DNA from: Euptelea pleiosperma
Taxonomy: Eukaryota; Streptophyta; Magnoliopsida; Ranunculales; Eupteleaceae
Assembly: GCA_035048495.1 (NCBI GenBank)
Contig: CM068553.1
Location: 7,743,259-7,807,258 of the forward strand
Direction: 5' to 3'
Length of the DNA stretch: 64,000 nucleotides
Of the stretch, positions 32,964-44,721 are shown in pieces. Position 1 is the first letter of the stretch, and every line of letters starts with the position of its first letter. A model generated the notes under the pieces. The model made no database searches. It saw nothing but the letters and a program-made list of their open reading frames with translations, and had not been told where the DNA came from. Made by a program: the position numbers and the translations under genes.

Positions 32964-33738
32964 ATAATTATCGTTTAGTTATAATTAATACCATGATACA
33001 GCAATTGCGGTATGTTCCCCTGCCTTTTCGGATTCACTCTTGATTCTATTGGCCGTTCTTGATTCTTTTTGAAAGAGTTCTACATCAGAGTTTTTATATA
33101 GGACCAATTAGTTGGATTGTTATTATTTTTTGGACTTCGTAGGTATTTCCTGGAGTCAATTTTTGATTTTCCATGCAATTTTCCATGTTTTAGGGGTAAT
33201 ATTGAAATTCCCAAATTAACAATAATTCAAGGGGAGATTTTGTTCTTGCCATAATGGGCATTTTTTATTGGCAACCCTCTTCAGAATTATATTAATTAAC
33301 TTCCTATTGGTATATATTTCCCAAGTAAACGTAGATTCCATATATTTTTTCGCACAAATTTACCTATTTCTAGATTTTCTCATTCTTGAAAATGGAAAGC
33401 AGGTTTCCATGTTGTGTTGAGTTCTGTTAATTGCAATGCAAGATACAAATTTTAAATAGTTTATTAAATGTAATAAATACATAATAATGATTTCATAATG
33501 GAAAACTATCTAATCAATAATTTCTGAACAAACGGATAAGAATTAGGGTAACTCCATGAAAACTTGAATTCCAGTAAGTCATAGATTCATAGGAGGGTCA
33601 TTATATTTAACTAATATCTATCCACTTTTGTCGAGACTTCCAAACACATTTATCAACACAATTGTACAAATCAAGGTTATATATTTCTTATTTTACATAC
33701 TTTTCCATTGTCTAATTAAATAATTAATGCTTTCGAAT
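32964..33738. other. No gene recognised
   Basis: AT-rich sequence without recognisable exon or element. Confidence 0.3.
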
Positions 33739-33941
33739 CAGCGGCGGAGCCGGGCTTTTGTTCAAGGAGGTGGGAGGGGGCACAATCCTTGTAGTATGTG
33801 GTGGATGTCCTAGATTTTAAAAGATTAAAATCTTAGAGGGGACACTTTAAAGAATTAAAATTTGGGAGGGGGGATAAAAAAAGTTATAAAAGATTTTGAA
33901 AGTTGAGGGGGGGGGGATGTGCCCCCCTGACTCCGCCCCTG
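33739..33941. mobile_element. Small inverted-repeat element with GGCGGAGCC termini
   Basis: The left end CAGCGGCGGAGCCGGG and the complement of the right end (CAGGGGCGGAGTCAGGGG) are imperfect inverted repeats about 200 bp apart. Between them are a purine-rich plus strand and a G run. Such CAGNGGCGGAGCC elements are common in plant genomes. No clear duplication was seen. Confidence 0.6.
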
Positions 33942-34920
33942 TTCTAGTTAGACCTATAATTTACCTCTGCCAGTCTATCCTAGTGGTCACGTTTCATTCT
34001 AGAATCTAGAGACGTTCGCCATAAGAGACAATTATACTTCACAATGTTACTGTGAATACACAGTGTGGATGGTGGATGGTGGATTTTTGGAAAAGCATAA
34101 TGCCTGTTCTAAGCTCATTAGCTTCCTTTATTTTCTGTATCCTCCCTTGCATATGTTTCAGACACATGCTAGAATGAGTTTGAATATTGCATGTGAACAT
34201 GAACACTCACAAGTTCCATGCTTTTCATCGTTCATGTAGAAATCTCAATTTTAATAGACGTTCTTCTTGAACATCACATATATCATTCCGAGTATCAAGT
34301 GTTTGACTTACTGGAATTGCATCAACTACTCTCATGGTTCTATCATCACTGCTTGATGTGTTCTGCGCACTTGTTTCCTGAAAATTGGTTATTTTTCATC
34401 TCAAAAAACATATGAAAAGTATGTCTACATTCAGGTTGGAAATTTTGACACTATTCCATTATACACATTCTTTACACAAATAACCAATATAATTGCTTTT
34501 ATTGGTAACTAAGCAGGTTGGGGGGTGAAGACAAGTTTTCAACCTAAGTCTGTGGTATCAACATGCATAGACTTTTCCAAAATTAGAATAAGTTAAATTG
34601 TCTAGCTAGGCCAATCAAAGCATGAAATTGCAGCATTCTGCAGCGAGGTGTTATTTTGATCGGGTAACAACACAGACATGGTCTTGTGGTAATTACACCT
34701 GATGCTTTCTTGAGAAGGTAGTGCCATGCTCCCACCAGTGCTTGTTTCACGTGCACTCATGACTCATGGGGCCATTCATGCTTCTTAAGTAGTGATAATG
34801 CCTTTTGGACAACAAAAAGTGAGACATTTGTTTCAAATAAAACGACACATTTTCTTCTTCTCGACAAGTAAGTTTAATGTATTAAAGAACCACAAAGGAG
34901 CTAGGGAAGAGTCCTACACT
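33942..34920. other. No gene recognised
   Basis: No exon or bordered element was recognised in this stretch up to the LINE insertion at 34921. Confidence 0.3.
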
Positions 34921-37766
34921 TTTTTTTTTTTTTTGATCGGTAAAATAAATATATATTAAGAAGGGCTGAGACGGCCCCCAAAAAAACTATACAGGGCGCA
35001 GCACCAAGGCAAAGCGCGGATCCACCAAAGGCAAACGAAAACGAAAAGCAACAAACAACAACTAGCTAATCAGACGATCCCACCGACACACAAAATCCTC
35101 AAAGTAGAACTTCTGAAGTTCGGGAATGACTGATCCCCAGAAATAAACAGTAGCTTTAATCCTCAGAATTAGTTGCTCCACATCAACCCATTTATCTTCA
35201 AAAATCCGAAGGTTTCTCTCTTTCCAAACTTCCCAACAGACGGCAAAAGGGATGAGTCTCCAAAGAATGCACCCGCTAATAGAAAAGGACTTCGAGCACC
35301 ATCCAGAAATCAGGCTGAAGACAGACCTAGGGAGCACCCAAGACGTACCGAATAATCCCAAGAACCGCTCCCAAATAGACCTCGTCATACTGCAATGGAT
35401 TAGAAGGTGATCCGTAGATAAGGATACATCTATTGGGCATGTGGAAACCACGCTTTTTAAGATTCTCAACGGAAAGGGTCTTGTCCAACATGGCACACCA
35501 TATGAAGAACTTCACTTTGGAAGGAATGGGGTTTGTCCAAATGCGATTAGCCGGAAAACAATTGGGGGAGCCACCGTAGAGAGCATGATAAAGAGACTTA
35601 ACTGAAAATCTCCCATTGGGATCATCGATCCACCATTGTCTATCTTCTTCACTATCCGTCAGAGTAATCCCTTCTAGACGTGATAGTAAGGTGGCCACTG
35701 ACTCCAACTCCCAGTCGTTGATCCGTCTTCTGAAGCCCAAATCCCAGGAGAGAGACCCATTATGGAATGTCGAAACAGCTCGGATCGACTCACCTTTCTT
35801 ATCGGAGATGGCATAAAGCGCAGGGAACTCTTCACTGAGAGATAGATCTCCACACCACCTATCTTCCCAGAATCTAACAGATAGGCTGTTCCCCACTCTG
35901 AAGGTGCAACCATTCCTGATAGTCTCCGTCATCTTGGAGATGCCTTTGCACACCCCTGTCCCATAGGAGGAAGATGGAACTCTGCTGTCCCACCCATTCG
36001 AGTCGATGCCTTGCTTAGCCATGATAACGCTTCTCCAAAGACTACCTCTCTCAATACCGAATCTCTAAAGCCATTTGCCTAGAAGAGCGTTATTCATGAG
36101 CTTAATCTGCCGGATACCGAGTCCACCTGCCTTCTTTTCCGAGCATAACCTCGACCAGCTCACAAGATGAAACTTATGGAGATCTTCTCTATCATCCCAT
36201 AAGAAGTTCCTTATAAGACGTTCAATCTTCCTAGCAACTCCAATCGGAATAGAGAAAAGAGACAAGTAATAGATCGGCAAGTTGGATAAGGTGCTTTTCG
36301 CCAGGGTGAGTCTGCCGCCCTTAGATAGGAGTGATCTCTTCCACTTGGCCAATCTCCTCTGGACTCTCTCAATAACCGGGTCCCAAATACTCTTGGATCT
36401 GTAGCTCCTGCCAAGAGGGAGACCGAGGTAAGTCGTGGGAAGTTGCCCTTTCCTACAAGCCAGAATAGAGGCAACCGAGTCCAAACACCTGACTGCTCCT
36501 ACCCCGAACACTTCACTTTTATCGAGATTGGCCCGAAGCCCAGAGACTACCTCGAAGCAGCGCAGAATACCTCTCTACACCTGAGCTTGGGATTGAGAAG
36601 CCTTCATAAAAAAGATAATGTCATCAGCGAATTGCAAGTGAGAGATGGTTGGGCTATCGCGACCCACAGTAAAACCTTCCAAGAAACCTTCTACAACCGC
36701 CTTGGAAACCATCCGACTCAAAGTTTCAGCCACCATGAGGAACAAATAAGGGGAGAGAGAATTCCCTTGACGGAGACCTCTTGAGCTCTTGAAAAAGCCA
36801 GCAAGCGCTCCGTTAACTAAGATTGAGAAACGGGCTGTCGACACACATGTGCGAATCCAAGATCTCCATTTCTCACCGAAGCCCATACGACCCATCACAT
36901 ACTCGAGAAACGACCAGTTGACGTGGTCGTACGCCTTTTCCAAATCCACCTTGCAAATAATGCCCGGATCACCACTACAGATCTTCGAATCAATGACCTC
37001 ATTGGCAATCAGCACCCCATCTAGGATTTGTCGACCACCTACAAAAGCGCCCTGGACAGGAGAGATAATGTTGCTCAACATCCCTTTAAGTCTGGTTGCC
37101 AACACCTTGGCAATAAATTTGTACGTGCTGCCTATAAGGTTGATGGGGCGAAAATCCGCTATAGCAACGGCTCCTTTTTTAGGCAAGAGAGAAATAAAGG
37201 TTGTGTTGGCTCTCCAGTCGAGCCACGAGTCCTTGTGAAACTCCTCCACAACCCGCATAAAATCTGGACCCACGATGGACCAACAACTGCTGAAAAAGAC
37301 CATAGGGAATCCGTCGGGACCTGGCGCCTTGTCTCCCCCAAGGGACTTTATGGCGGCAAGAACTTCCTCCTCCTCAAAAGGTCTCTCCAGCCATCTACCT
37401 TGATCCTCCTCAATCTTACCAAATTCCAAACCATCCAGCTTCGGCCTATCCGATACTCTCTCGGAGTAGAGACTGGAGAAGCAAGATACGATCGCTTCCC
37501 TAATCCCCGCCTCATCTTCGACTATCGACCCATCCACCATTATAGAGGAAATGTTATTGACTCTTCTCCTAGCATTGGCTATCATGTGAAAGAACTTAGT
37601 ATTACTATCCCCTTCTCTAAGCCATCTCACCCTGGACTTTTGCCTCCAGCTAATTTCCTCCAATCGAGACAAGGCTAGAAACTCCTTCTTCAACACCACC
37701 CTCCTATTGAAGACATCCGTGGGAATGGCCTTGGCTTCCTCCTGCCTGTCTATCCGAGCAATCTCC
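34921..37766 (-). mobile_element. 5'-truncated L1-type LINE with 9-bp TSD
   Basis: This minus-strand insertion of 2,846 bp has its poly(A) tail (poly-T on the plus strand) at 34921-34935. It is flanked by TCCTACACT at 34912-34920 and 37767-37775. The 5' end is truncated inside the linker before the reverse transcriptase, as is usual after target-primed reverse transcription. The coding remnants are listed separately. Confidence 0.9.
35062..37699 (-). pseudogene. LINE reverse transcriptase ORF2, broken
   Basis: The frame 36575-37699 holds an L1-type reverse transcriptase: GDKAPGPDGFP, FRPINLIGSTYKFIAKVLA, GAFVGGRQILDGVLIANE, KVDLEKAYDHVNW, SRGLRQGNSLSPYLFLMV and the catalytic FADD (HLQFADDIIFF). 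It ends in a premature TAG. The next frame (36065-36511) continues with TTYLGLPLG, KWKRSLLSKGGRLTLAKS and GGLGIRQI. The frame 35327-36022 follows, and 35062-35496 holds the zf-RVT-like C-terminus (LLIHCSMTRSIWERF, VCWEVWKERNLRIFED). At least three breaks separate the parts, so the copy is dead. No endonuclease domain is present because of the 5' truncation. Confidence 0.9.
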
Positions 37767-37775
37767 TCCTACACT

Positions 37776-40064
37776 CAAAGAGCGTCTATTTACACATTCT
37801 TTAGCTAAACGATTTTGTTAAATTATATGTCTTGGGAAGGACATGCTATAATAATGTTCAAAATACGGTCTAAGGTGTTACGCTGCCAAGGCTTGTCCTA
37901 ATGATTACCAACCCAAGAAATTACGTGATAGGTGTCTCATTCAATATATAGAGGATTGTCAAATTGAGAATTAAAAAGCTTCAACCCCTTCGAGATGGCC
38001 CTAGCCTGTCTCATTAGCAAGTGTGTCGCTGGATTCATCACCATCACCATCACCATCACCGACATATCCTTATCGCCAACTATTTGGGGTTGGTCAGTTG
38101 GCTACATGAATCCTATTTCATCATTCCACTCAGTAGTCAGCAAATTGTGATGCGGTAAAACTTCGCCCACTGAAAAATGCAAGTTTAAAACTATTTATGT
38201 TGAAAAAATCGAAGTAAAAAACGGTCAGAAAGACGAGAACTTTAAGAAATCGATAAGTGAGGACTTTGAGTTTAATACTTTTTTTATCCAAAACTATGCA
38301 CTCAAAAAAATCTCTCTCACACACTCGCAGTATAATAGTATCGAAACTATGTGATGTTCCCCGTAAATCTAGTAATGTATGCAGTACTCATAGTTTGCAA
38401 GACAAATTTCTCATATATCAAGTTCTCACAGTTTGCAAGACATATTTCTTGTTTATCAAGTTCTCCGAAAGTATATGAATCTTTTAATTGTTTTTAAAGA
38501 TATTTTTTATGAACAATAAATAGGTGACATATATTATAAATAAAAATATTCTTATAATTTTTAAAAACAAGAGAGTTTTGTTCATGAGATTTTTTTGAAA
38601 ATTCTAAAATTACAGGGTTGTTTCGGATAAGATTTTGCTTTTCTTTTTTTGGTGATGTTTTGAAAGCATCGTGGTTTTAAACGTTTTTTTTTCTTCAGAA
38701 AATGAGGTCTTTTTTCTTTCAAAAAGACGTTCTAAATGGGAATTTGCTAGCTATAATTCCACTGTATCTATGGTTATATCCTTCATTAAGCTTGCTTTCC
38801 CTATTATTTTTTCTGCTACCTCAATCTATTATGTCCTTTTTGGCCTTTCCCTCGTCCTCTTAGAGCCGTCAATTTGCGCTAGATCGCTCCTCATTAGTGT
38901 TGTCAATGGTCTTTGTTACACATGGCTAAACCATCGCAGCTGACTATCATATATTTTTCGATTATGACTTTCCTAAACTTGTCACTCATCTTTCTCACCA
39001 TCCTCATCTCCATTACTCTCATTGTATGTACCCATTCTTTCTTGATTGCCGAACATCTTGTTCCATAAAACATAGCTAGCCTTATTGCTGTCTCATAAAA
39101 ATTTCTGCTTTTGGTCTTTTCAGTGTGCCTTGGTGCCATAACACTCAAAAAGCACATCTCCCCTTCAGTCACACAACTCTACTTCCATGGGAAACATCCT
39201 ATTTAATTTTTCCCACCTTATAGATAATCAATTGAGATAATGGAAGTGGTTGGTTTGGGGTATCTTCTATCTTATAACTTTTGACTCATCTCTATGCATG
39301 TCCTCTTTTTGGAGGAGAAAGCTGAACTTTAGGAGAAGCAACAGATCCTTATTGAAAAAAAAGAAGGAACATGCTGTTCAGCAGTCCTATTATATCCAAA
39401 TAATGGCCCACAGATTGAACCTTGAAATGGACCATCACAACATGATTTAGGCCCATAATTTATTCGCAAACTGGGCTTCTGCACAGCCCATGCGAGCTGT
39501 CTAATTGGACCCTAATTTCGGCACACACGAAGTTCCTAATTTGGTCTCCATGTTCTAGAACTTTTATTTTATTTTAAAACTATGTTAGTTTCCTATTTGA
39601 GTCTAGAATTGGTTTCTATTTCGAGTCGAGTTTAGGTTTATAGAAGTTTCCACGTTCAGATTGCTTTAGATTCCTTGTAGTGGGCTATGATTTGAAGTTT
39701 TTGAACAATTGATGTAATTAGAATTAGGAAATTCTAATAAGCCAATGTCAAGTCTTAGGCTAGTCTATTCAAAAGTAACTTTTTAGTACAATTAAGAGTC
39801 CTCTTAGATTGTTGTTCAGCCTTCTATAAATACCTCCGTGTACTCCTTTCTATGAAGTTGAATGAAGTGTTTAGTTTTCTCTTTGGTTGTTGGGACAGCT
39901 GTTGTTGTGAGCTGTGAAGCTTAGCAATTGCATTGTGCTGATTCTAAGTATCTAATCTAAAGTCGTCCTAGAAGAGGACCCCCTCTTTCTATGATAAGAC
40001 AAATCCATCGAACAAGCTCTGATACAGAGAAAGATATCTTGCCAAAGCTAGATTCAATACCCAA
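37776..40064. other. No gene; RTE-type LINE tail at about 37990-38115
   Basis: At 38036-38060 an ATCACC repeat precedes atatccttatcgccaactat, ttggggttgg and ggctacatgaatcc. This is the widespread 3' tail of plant RTE-type LINEs as I remember it. The rest (38120-40060) has AT-rich sequence with small frames of no recognised family. Confidence 0.45.
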
Positions 40065-40394
40065 GGGCCTGTTTGGAAAGTCGTAAAACACGGCCAGCAG
40101 AGGTCAGTTTAGAACTGACCTTATTTTTTGTGTTTGGTAACTACGTGGGCCCCACTTTTAAGGCTATTTTTTCTTGATTTTGTTTTTTTTTTTGTTTTTT
40201 TTAATGATTGATTTTGTTGTTAAAACAGGTTCGATGTTGTGTCTTTGAAAAACTAGTTACAACATCGAACTCACGAGAAACGCACCCCAGAGGCCCCTTC
40301 TCTTCAACCCTCTTTCTCTTCCGGCGAGATGTGGTGAAAGGAAGACCACGGCCCTCTCTTTCTCTCCGGCGAGATGTGGTGAAAGAGAACCACG

Positions 40395-40399
40395 AGATG
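40395..40399. other. Copia A target site duplication, left
   Basis: AGATG here and again at 51895-51899 directly flank the outermost LTR copies of Copia A, defining its outer borders. Confidence 0.8.
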
Positions 40400-40630
40400 A
40401 GTTGAATTGATGAATTAGGGTTAGAGTTAGGGTTAGGTTTAGGTTTGTGGAAGAGAGAAGAGAGGAGAGAAGAGAGAAGATGGATGTCTATTGTGCTTAG
40501 GTCACAATGACTCCATAAATCTTATTTATGTAAGTCCCAAATACAAAAGACAAATATACCCCTCAAAGGGGTATTTACAGAACTACCCCCCGATACATAT
40601 AAAATACGTATTTCTACGTATATGATAACA
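40400..40630 (-). repeat. Copia A 3' LTR (231 bp)
   Basis: On the minus strand the LTR begins TGTTATCATATACG. Its plus-strand left edge is agttgaattgatg. It differs from the LTR at 51219-51449 at about four of 231 positions. A polypurine tract (plus-strand ctccccctca, 40631-40640) lies directly inside, which fixes this copy as the 3' LTR. The U5 end carries telomere-like ttagggtta words. Confidence 0.9.
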
Positions 40631-40637
40631 CTCCCCC

Positions 40638-43600
40638 TCAAGTTGGTGCATAAATATCTCTCATGCCCAACTTGCACAAGCACTTATGGAGTTGCCAACT
40701 GGGAACTCCCTTCGTGAAAACATCTGCAACCTGTTCACCAGTCTTCACAAATGGGGTGCACACTGCCCCAAAGATAATCTTCTCTCTAATGAAGTGTCGG
40801 TCCACCTCAATGTGTTTGGCACGGTCATGCTGAACGGGATTGTGAGCAATGCTGATGGCGGCCTTGTTGTCACAATATAAGCTCACAGATCCAGAAACTG
40901 GGAAACCAAGTTCAGCAACCAACACTTTCAACCAAAGCATCTCACACAAGCCATGAGCCATTGCTCTGAATTCGGCCTCTGCACTAGATCTGGCGACCAC
41001 GGGTTGCTTCTTGCTTCTCCAAGTGACCAGATTGCCCCCAACAAAGTGCAATATCCAGAAGTGGATCTCCGATCATCTTTGGCCCCTGCCTAGTCTGCAT
41101 CGGTATAAGCCTCTATACGCATGTGGCCATTCTTCTCAAACAGAAGACCTCTACCAGGGGCTGACTTAAGATACCTCAAGATCCGATGTGCTGCCTCTAA
41201 ATGAACACCTCTGGGTGAGTGCATATACTGACTAATCACACTCACTGCATAGGCAATGTCGGGTCGAGTCAGGGAGAGATAGATCAATCGCCCAATTAGT
41301 CTCTGAAAGCTCCCTACATCCTGTAGGGGTTCACCACTGGCATCTGCTAGCTGGTGATTCTGCTCTATAGGAGTTTCCACTAGTTTGGTACCCAACCTGC
41401 CTGAGTCTTGTAACAAGTCTAAGACATACTTCCTCTGAGAGATGAAGATCCCCTGACTGGATCTTGCAACTTCGATGCCTAGGAAGTATTTGAGAGGTCC
41501 TAGATCTTTGGTTTCAAACTCCTCCGCTAACTGAAGCTTCAGCTTGGCTACCTCTGCTGCATCATTCCCTGTGAGAATGATGTCATCAACATAAACAATG
41601 AGGGCAGTGGTGTTCTTCCCTTGATGCTTTACAAATAGGGTGTGATCAGCCTGACTTTGAGTGTAACCCAGCTTCTTCACGGCTAAGGTGAATCTCTCGA
41701 ACCATGCCCTTGGAGATTGTTTAAGCCCATAGAGGGCTTTCTTCAGTCTACACACCTTGCTACTTTGTCCTGGTGGAGTGAATCCAGGAGGAGGCACCAT
41801 GTAGACTTCTTCATGTAGGTCCCCATGAAGAAAAGCATTCTTTACATCTAGCTGATGCAAATGCCACTTTTGATTTGCTGCCACTGACAACAACACCCTG
41901 ATGGAGTTCATCTTTGCCACAGGTGCAAAGGTCTCCACATAGTCAATCCCATAGGTCTGGGTGTACCCCTTGGCTACTAATCTCGCCTTGTACTTCTCAA
42001 CAGACCCGTCTGCCTTGTGTTTGACTGTGAACACCCATCTGCAACCCACAGGTTTCTTGCCTCTTGGCAGGTCAACAAGCTCCCATGTCCTATTCTTGTC
42101 CAGAGCTTTCATTTCCTCTATCATAGCAGGTTTCCATCTTGGTTGAGCCAGCCCTTCTGCCACTGAAGATGGTATAGGAATAGTGGAAAGGGAAGTGATA
42201 AAGGCTTTATAGGAGGGGGACAAGGCATCATAGGAGACAAAGTTACTCAGAGGATGCTGAGTGCAGCTTCTGACTCATTTTCTTAGAGCAATAGGAAGAT
42301 CAGAAGCATCAGTAGAAGGAGAAATGACAGGCATAGAAAGAGGTGGAGGATTACCTGGATCCAAGGTAGGAACCACTGGTACTGGATCGGCTGTAGCTTT
42401 CTCCCTTCTGCTATAGACTTTGAGCTCCTTCTGAGCTCCAGGAGCACTATCAATCCCACTAGTAATATGAGTAGGCGGAGAGCTCTCAAACTCTAAGGGA
42501 GGAGATGGGGATATAGCAGGAAGAGGAACAGTCCACCTCTCTTCACTACGACTCTCCCCCTGAAGAGAGGTGGGGGAGAAAAAAGACAGCTCCTCACGGA
42601 AGGTGACATCCATGCAGACAAACTTCTTCCCAGAAGACGGATGGTAACACTTGTATCCCCTGTGGGTAGAGGAGTAACCAAGAAAGACGCACTTGAGTGC
42701 TTTAGGATCGAGTTTGGTGCGATGGGGACTTAGGATATGTACATAGCATACACACCCAAAGATGCGAGGAGGAATAGTGAATAGAGGAGAGCCAGGAACA
42801 AGGACTTGAATAGGAGACTGGAAATTGAGCACTTGAGATGGTATTCTGTTAGTCAAGTAGGCAGCTGTCAACACAGCATCCAACCAATAAGATTTGGGGA
42901 CCTGAGAGCCAATCAAGAGAGACCGAGCTATCTCAGTCAAGTGCCGCATTTTCCTTTCAGCTACACCATTCTGTTGAGGAGTGTAGCTGCAGGAATTTTG
43001 GTGACAAATCCCATGGTCAATGAGGTAATGTTAAAGACCCCCAAACATATATTCTCCACCCTGGTCAGTACGAAGAACCTTGATGGAGATACCATACTGG
43101 GTCTGGATCATCTTATGAAAACCCTTAAAGATGGAATGAACCTCATCTTTGGTTTTCATGAGATAGACCCATGTACTCCTAGTATGATCATCAACAAAAG
43201 AAACAAAATAGCGGAAGCTAAAGATAGAAGTAGTGGGGGAAGGGCCCCATACATCAGAATGCACAATGTCAAAACAAGTAGAACTTCTATTACCTCTGGA
43301 GGGATAATTCGATCTACAATGCTTAGAGAGCTCACAAGTCTCACAGTGTAAAGCCGAAAAAGAAATAAAAACAAACAAACTAGGAAATAAAAGTTTCAAA
43401 TACTGAAAAGAGACATGCCCCAGACGGGCATGCTAGCTCAAAACAGCATCTATCCTACTACTACTACTAGCAGACGACTGTAGTGCTGTGGGCTCAGGAA
43501 GGCGTCCATCCAGAAGGTAGAGGCCATGAGCTTCATGTCCAGTGCCAATCGTCCTCATCGTCTCTAGGTCCTGAAAGACACAAGAAGTAGGAGAAAAAGT

Positions 43601-44495
43601 GACACTACAGTTTAGGGATTTAGTCAAAGCACTAACAGAAAGTAGGTTAGAAGTAAATCTGGGAACATGCAAAACTGATGAAAGAAGCAATTGGGGAGAG
43701 GGAAGGATATTCCCTTTCCCAGACACAGAAGATAAGGTGCCATCAGCTGTCTTCACCTTATCACGGCCAGAACATATGGAATAAGTAGAAAATAAAGAAG
43801 ACAAGCCCGTCATGTGTTCCGAAGCCCCTGAATCAATGATCCAAGTGGGGCTGGATGATGGGAGGGACACATGATGAACAAGTCTAGTGTTACCTGACTG
43901 TGCGAAGGAGGTGGATGATATGGCAGATGGACCATCAAGCTGCTGAAGGAGGTGTCGAAGGCCTGCATACTCGGTGGCTGAAAAACCACTAGGAGGAGCT
44001 GAAGGAAGATGGCTCGCTAGGGCCTGTCCTGGGAAAGGAGCAGAAGAATCCACACTGACTGTATGAGCACTGGAGGAGGCTAGTTGGCTAGGACGCCCAT
44101 GTAGCTTCCAACACTTGGCACGCACATGCCCTAACTTGCCGCAGAAATCACACTTGGGCCTCTCTCTAGGCAGAGACTTCCCAGGAGAAGATCCAGTAGG
44201 AGCATAAGATGGAGCTGAGGTAGGCTGATGAGATATACCCCTCGAAGGCTGCTGTAACTGCTGAGGCTAATAAGTAGGAGAAGCTGCTAGCTCTAGAAGG
44301 GGATGCTCACTCTGAAGAGAGATCCTCCGACTCTCCTCACTCTGAAGATAGGCATATACCTCACTGAGAGAGGGAAGATCCATCCTACTACTCAAAATCT
44401 GAACACGGGCAAGCTCATAAGACGGATTGAGCCCAGCCAGGAAATCAAAGATCCGGCCCTTCTCTATATATCGACGAAAGGGCGCAACCTCTGAT
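40638..44495 (-). pseudogene. Copia A pol and 3' part of gag, broken
   Basis: Reading leftwards on the minus strand: the gag tail from 44495 stops at an in-frame TAG near 44267. Then come a zinc knuckle (CDFCGKLGHVRAKC, near 44101-44160), protease (WIIDSGASEHMTG), the integrase core (HSDVWGP, TDQGGEY), reverse transcriptase (LDVKNAFLHGD, YVDDIILTG) and RNase H (SSAEAEFRAMAHG, KHIEVDRHFI). Breaks occur near 44267, 43433, 43031-42949, 42275-42223 and 41090. The last is a TGG-to-TAG change in the RNase H DADW motif, followed by a shift near 41051. The pol product would not be made intact. Confidence 0.9.
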
Positions 44496-44500
44496 GGGTT
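44496..44500. other. Copia B target site duplication, left
   Basis: GGGTT here and at 49894-49898 flank the Copia B LTRs exactly. Confidence 0.95.
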
Positions 44501-44710
44501 TGTTGTAATCTTGGATCGTAACCAGGATAAGAGATTAGGGTTAGAGATGGAAGAGAGGAGAGGTGAAGAGAATAGGGGAAAGAGGAGAAATCGTGTAGAG
44601 CTTAGAATAGCCTACACGATTTCACCCAATATATATATTAAGTGAAGTTTTACAATATTACAAGGGCCCCCTGTAGAATATAAGATATTACAAGTAGGTC
44701 CCTGACAACA
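44501..44710 (-). repeat. Copia B 3' LTR (210 bp)
   Basis: The plus-strand ends are TGTTGTAATC and CCTGACAACA. By eye it is identical over all 210 bp to the 5' LTR at 49684-49893, which points to a very recent insertion. Confidence 0.95.
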
Positions 44711-44721
44711 CTCCCCCTCAA
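44711..44721 (-). other. Copia B polypurine tract
   Basis: The minus strand reads TTGAGGGGGAG immediately before the 3' LTR. It would prime plus-strand DNA synthesis. The TGA stop codon of the polyprotein (44718-44720) lies inside it. Confidence 0.85.

Noticed and set aside
36443..37678. Long plus-strand ORFs opposite the LINE
   Set aside because: Antisense shadows of the reverse transcriptase frame on the minus strand.
40410..40445. Interstitial telomere
   Set aside because: The ttaggg words are few and degenerate, and recur in each LTR copy, so they are LTR sequence and not telomeric DNA.
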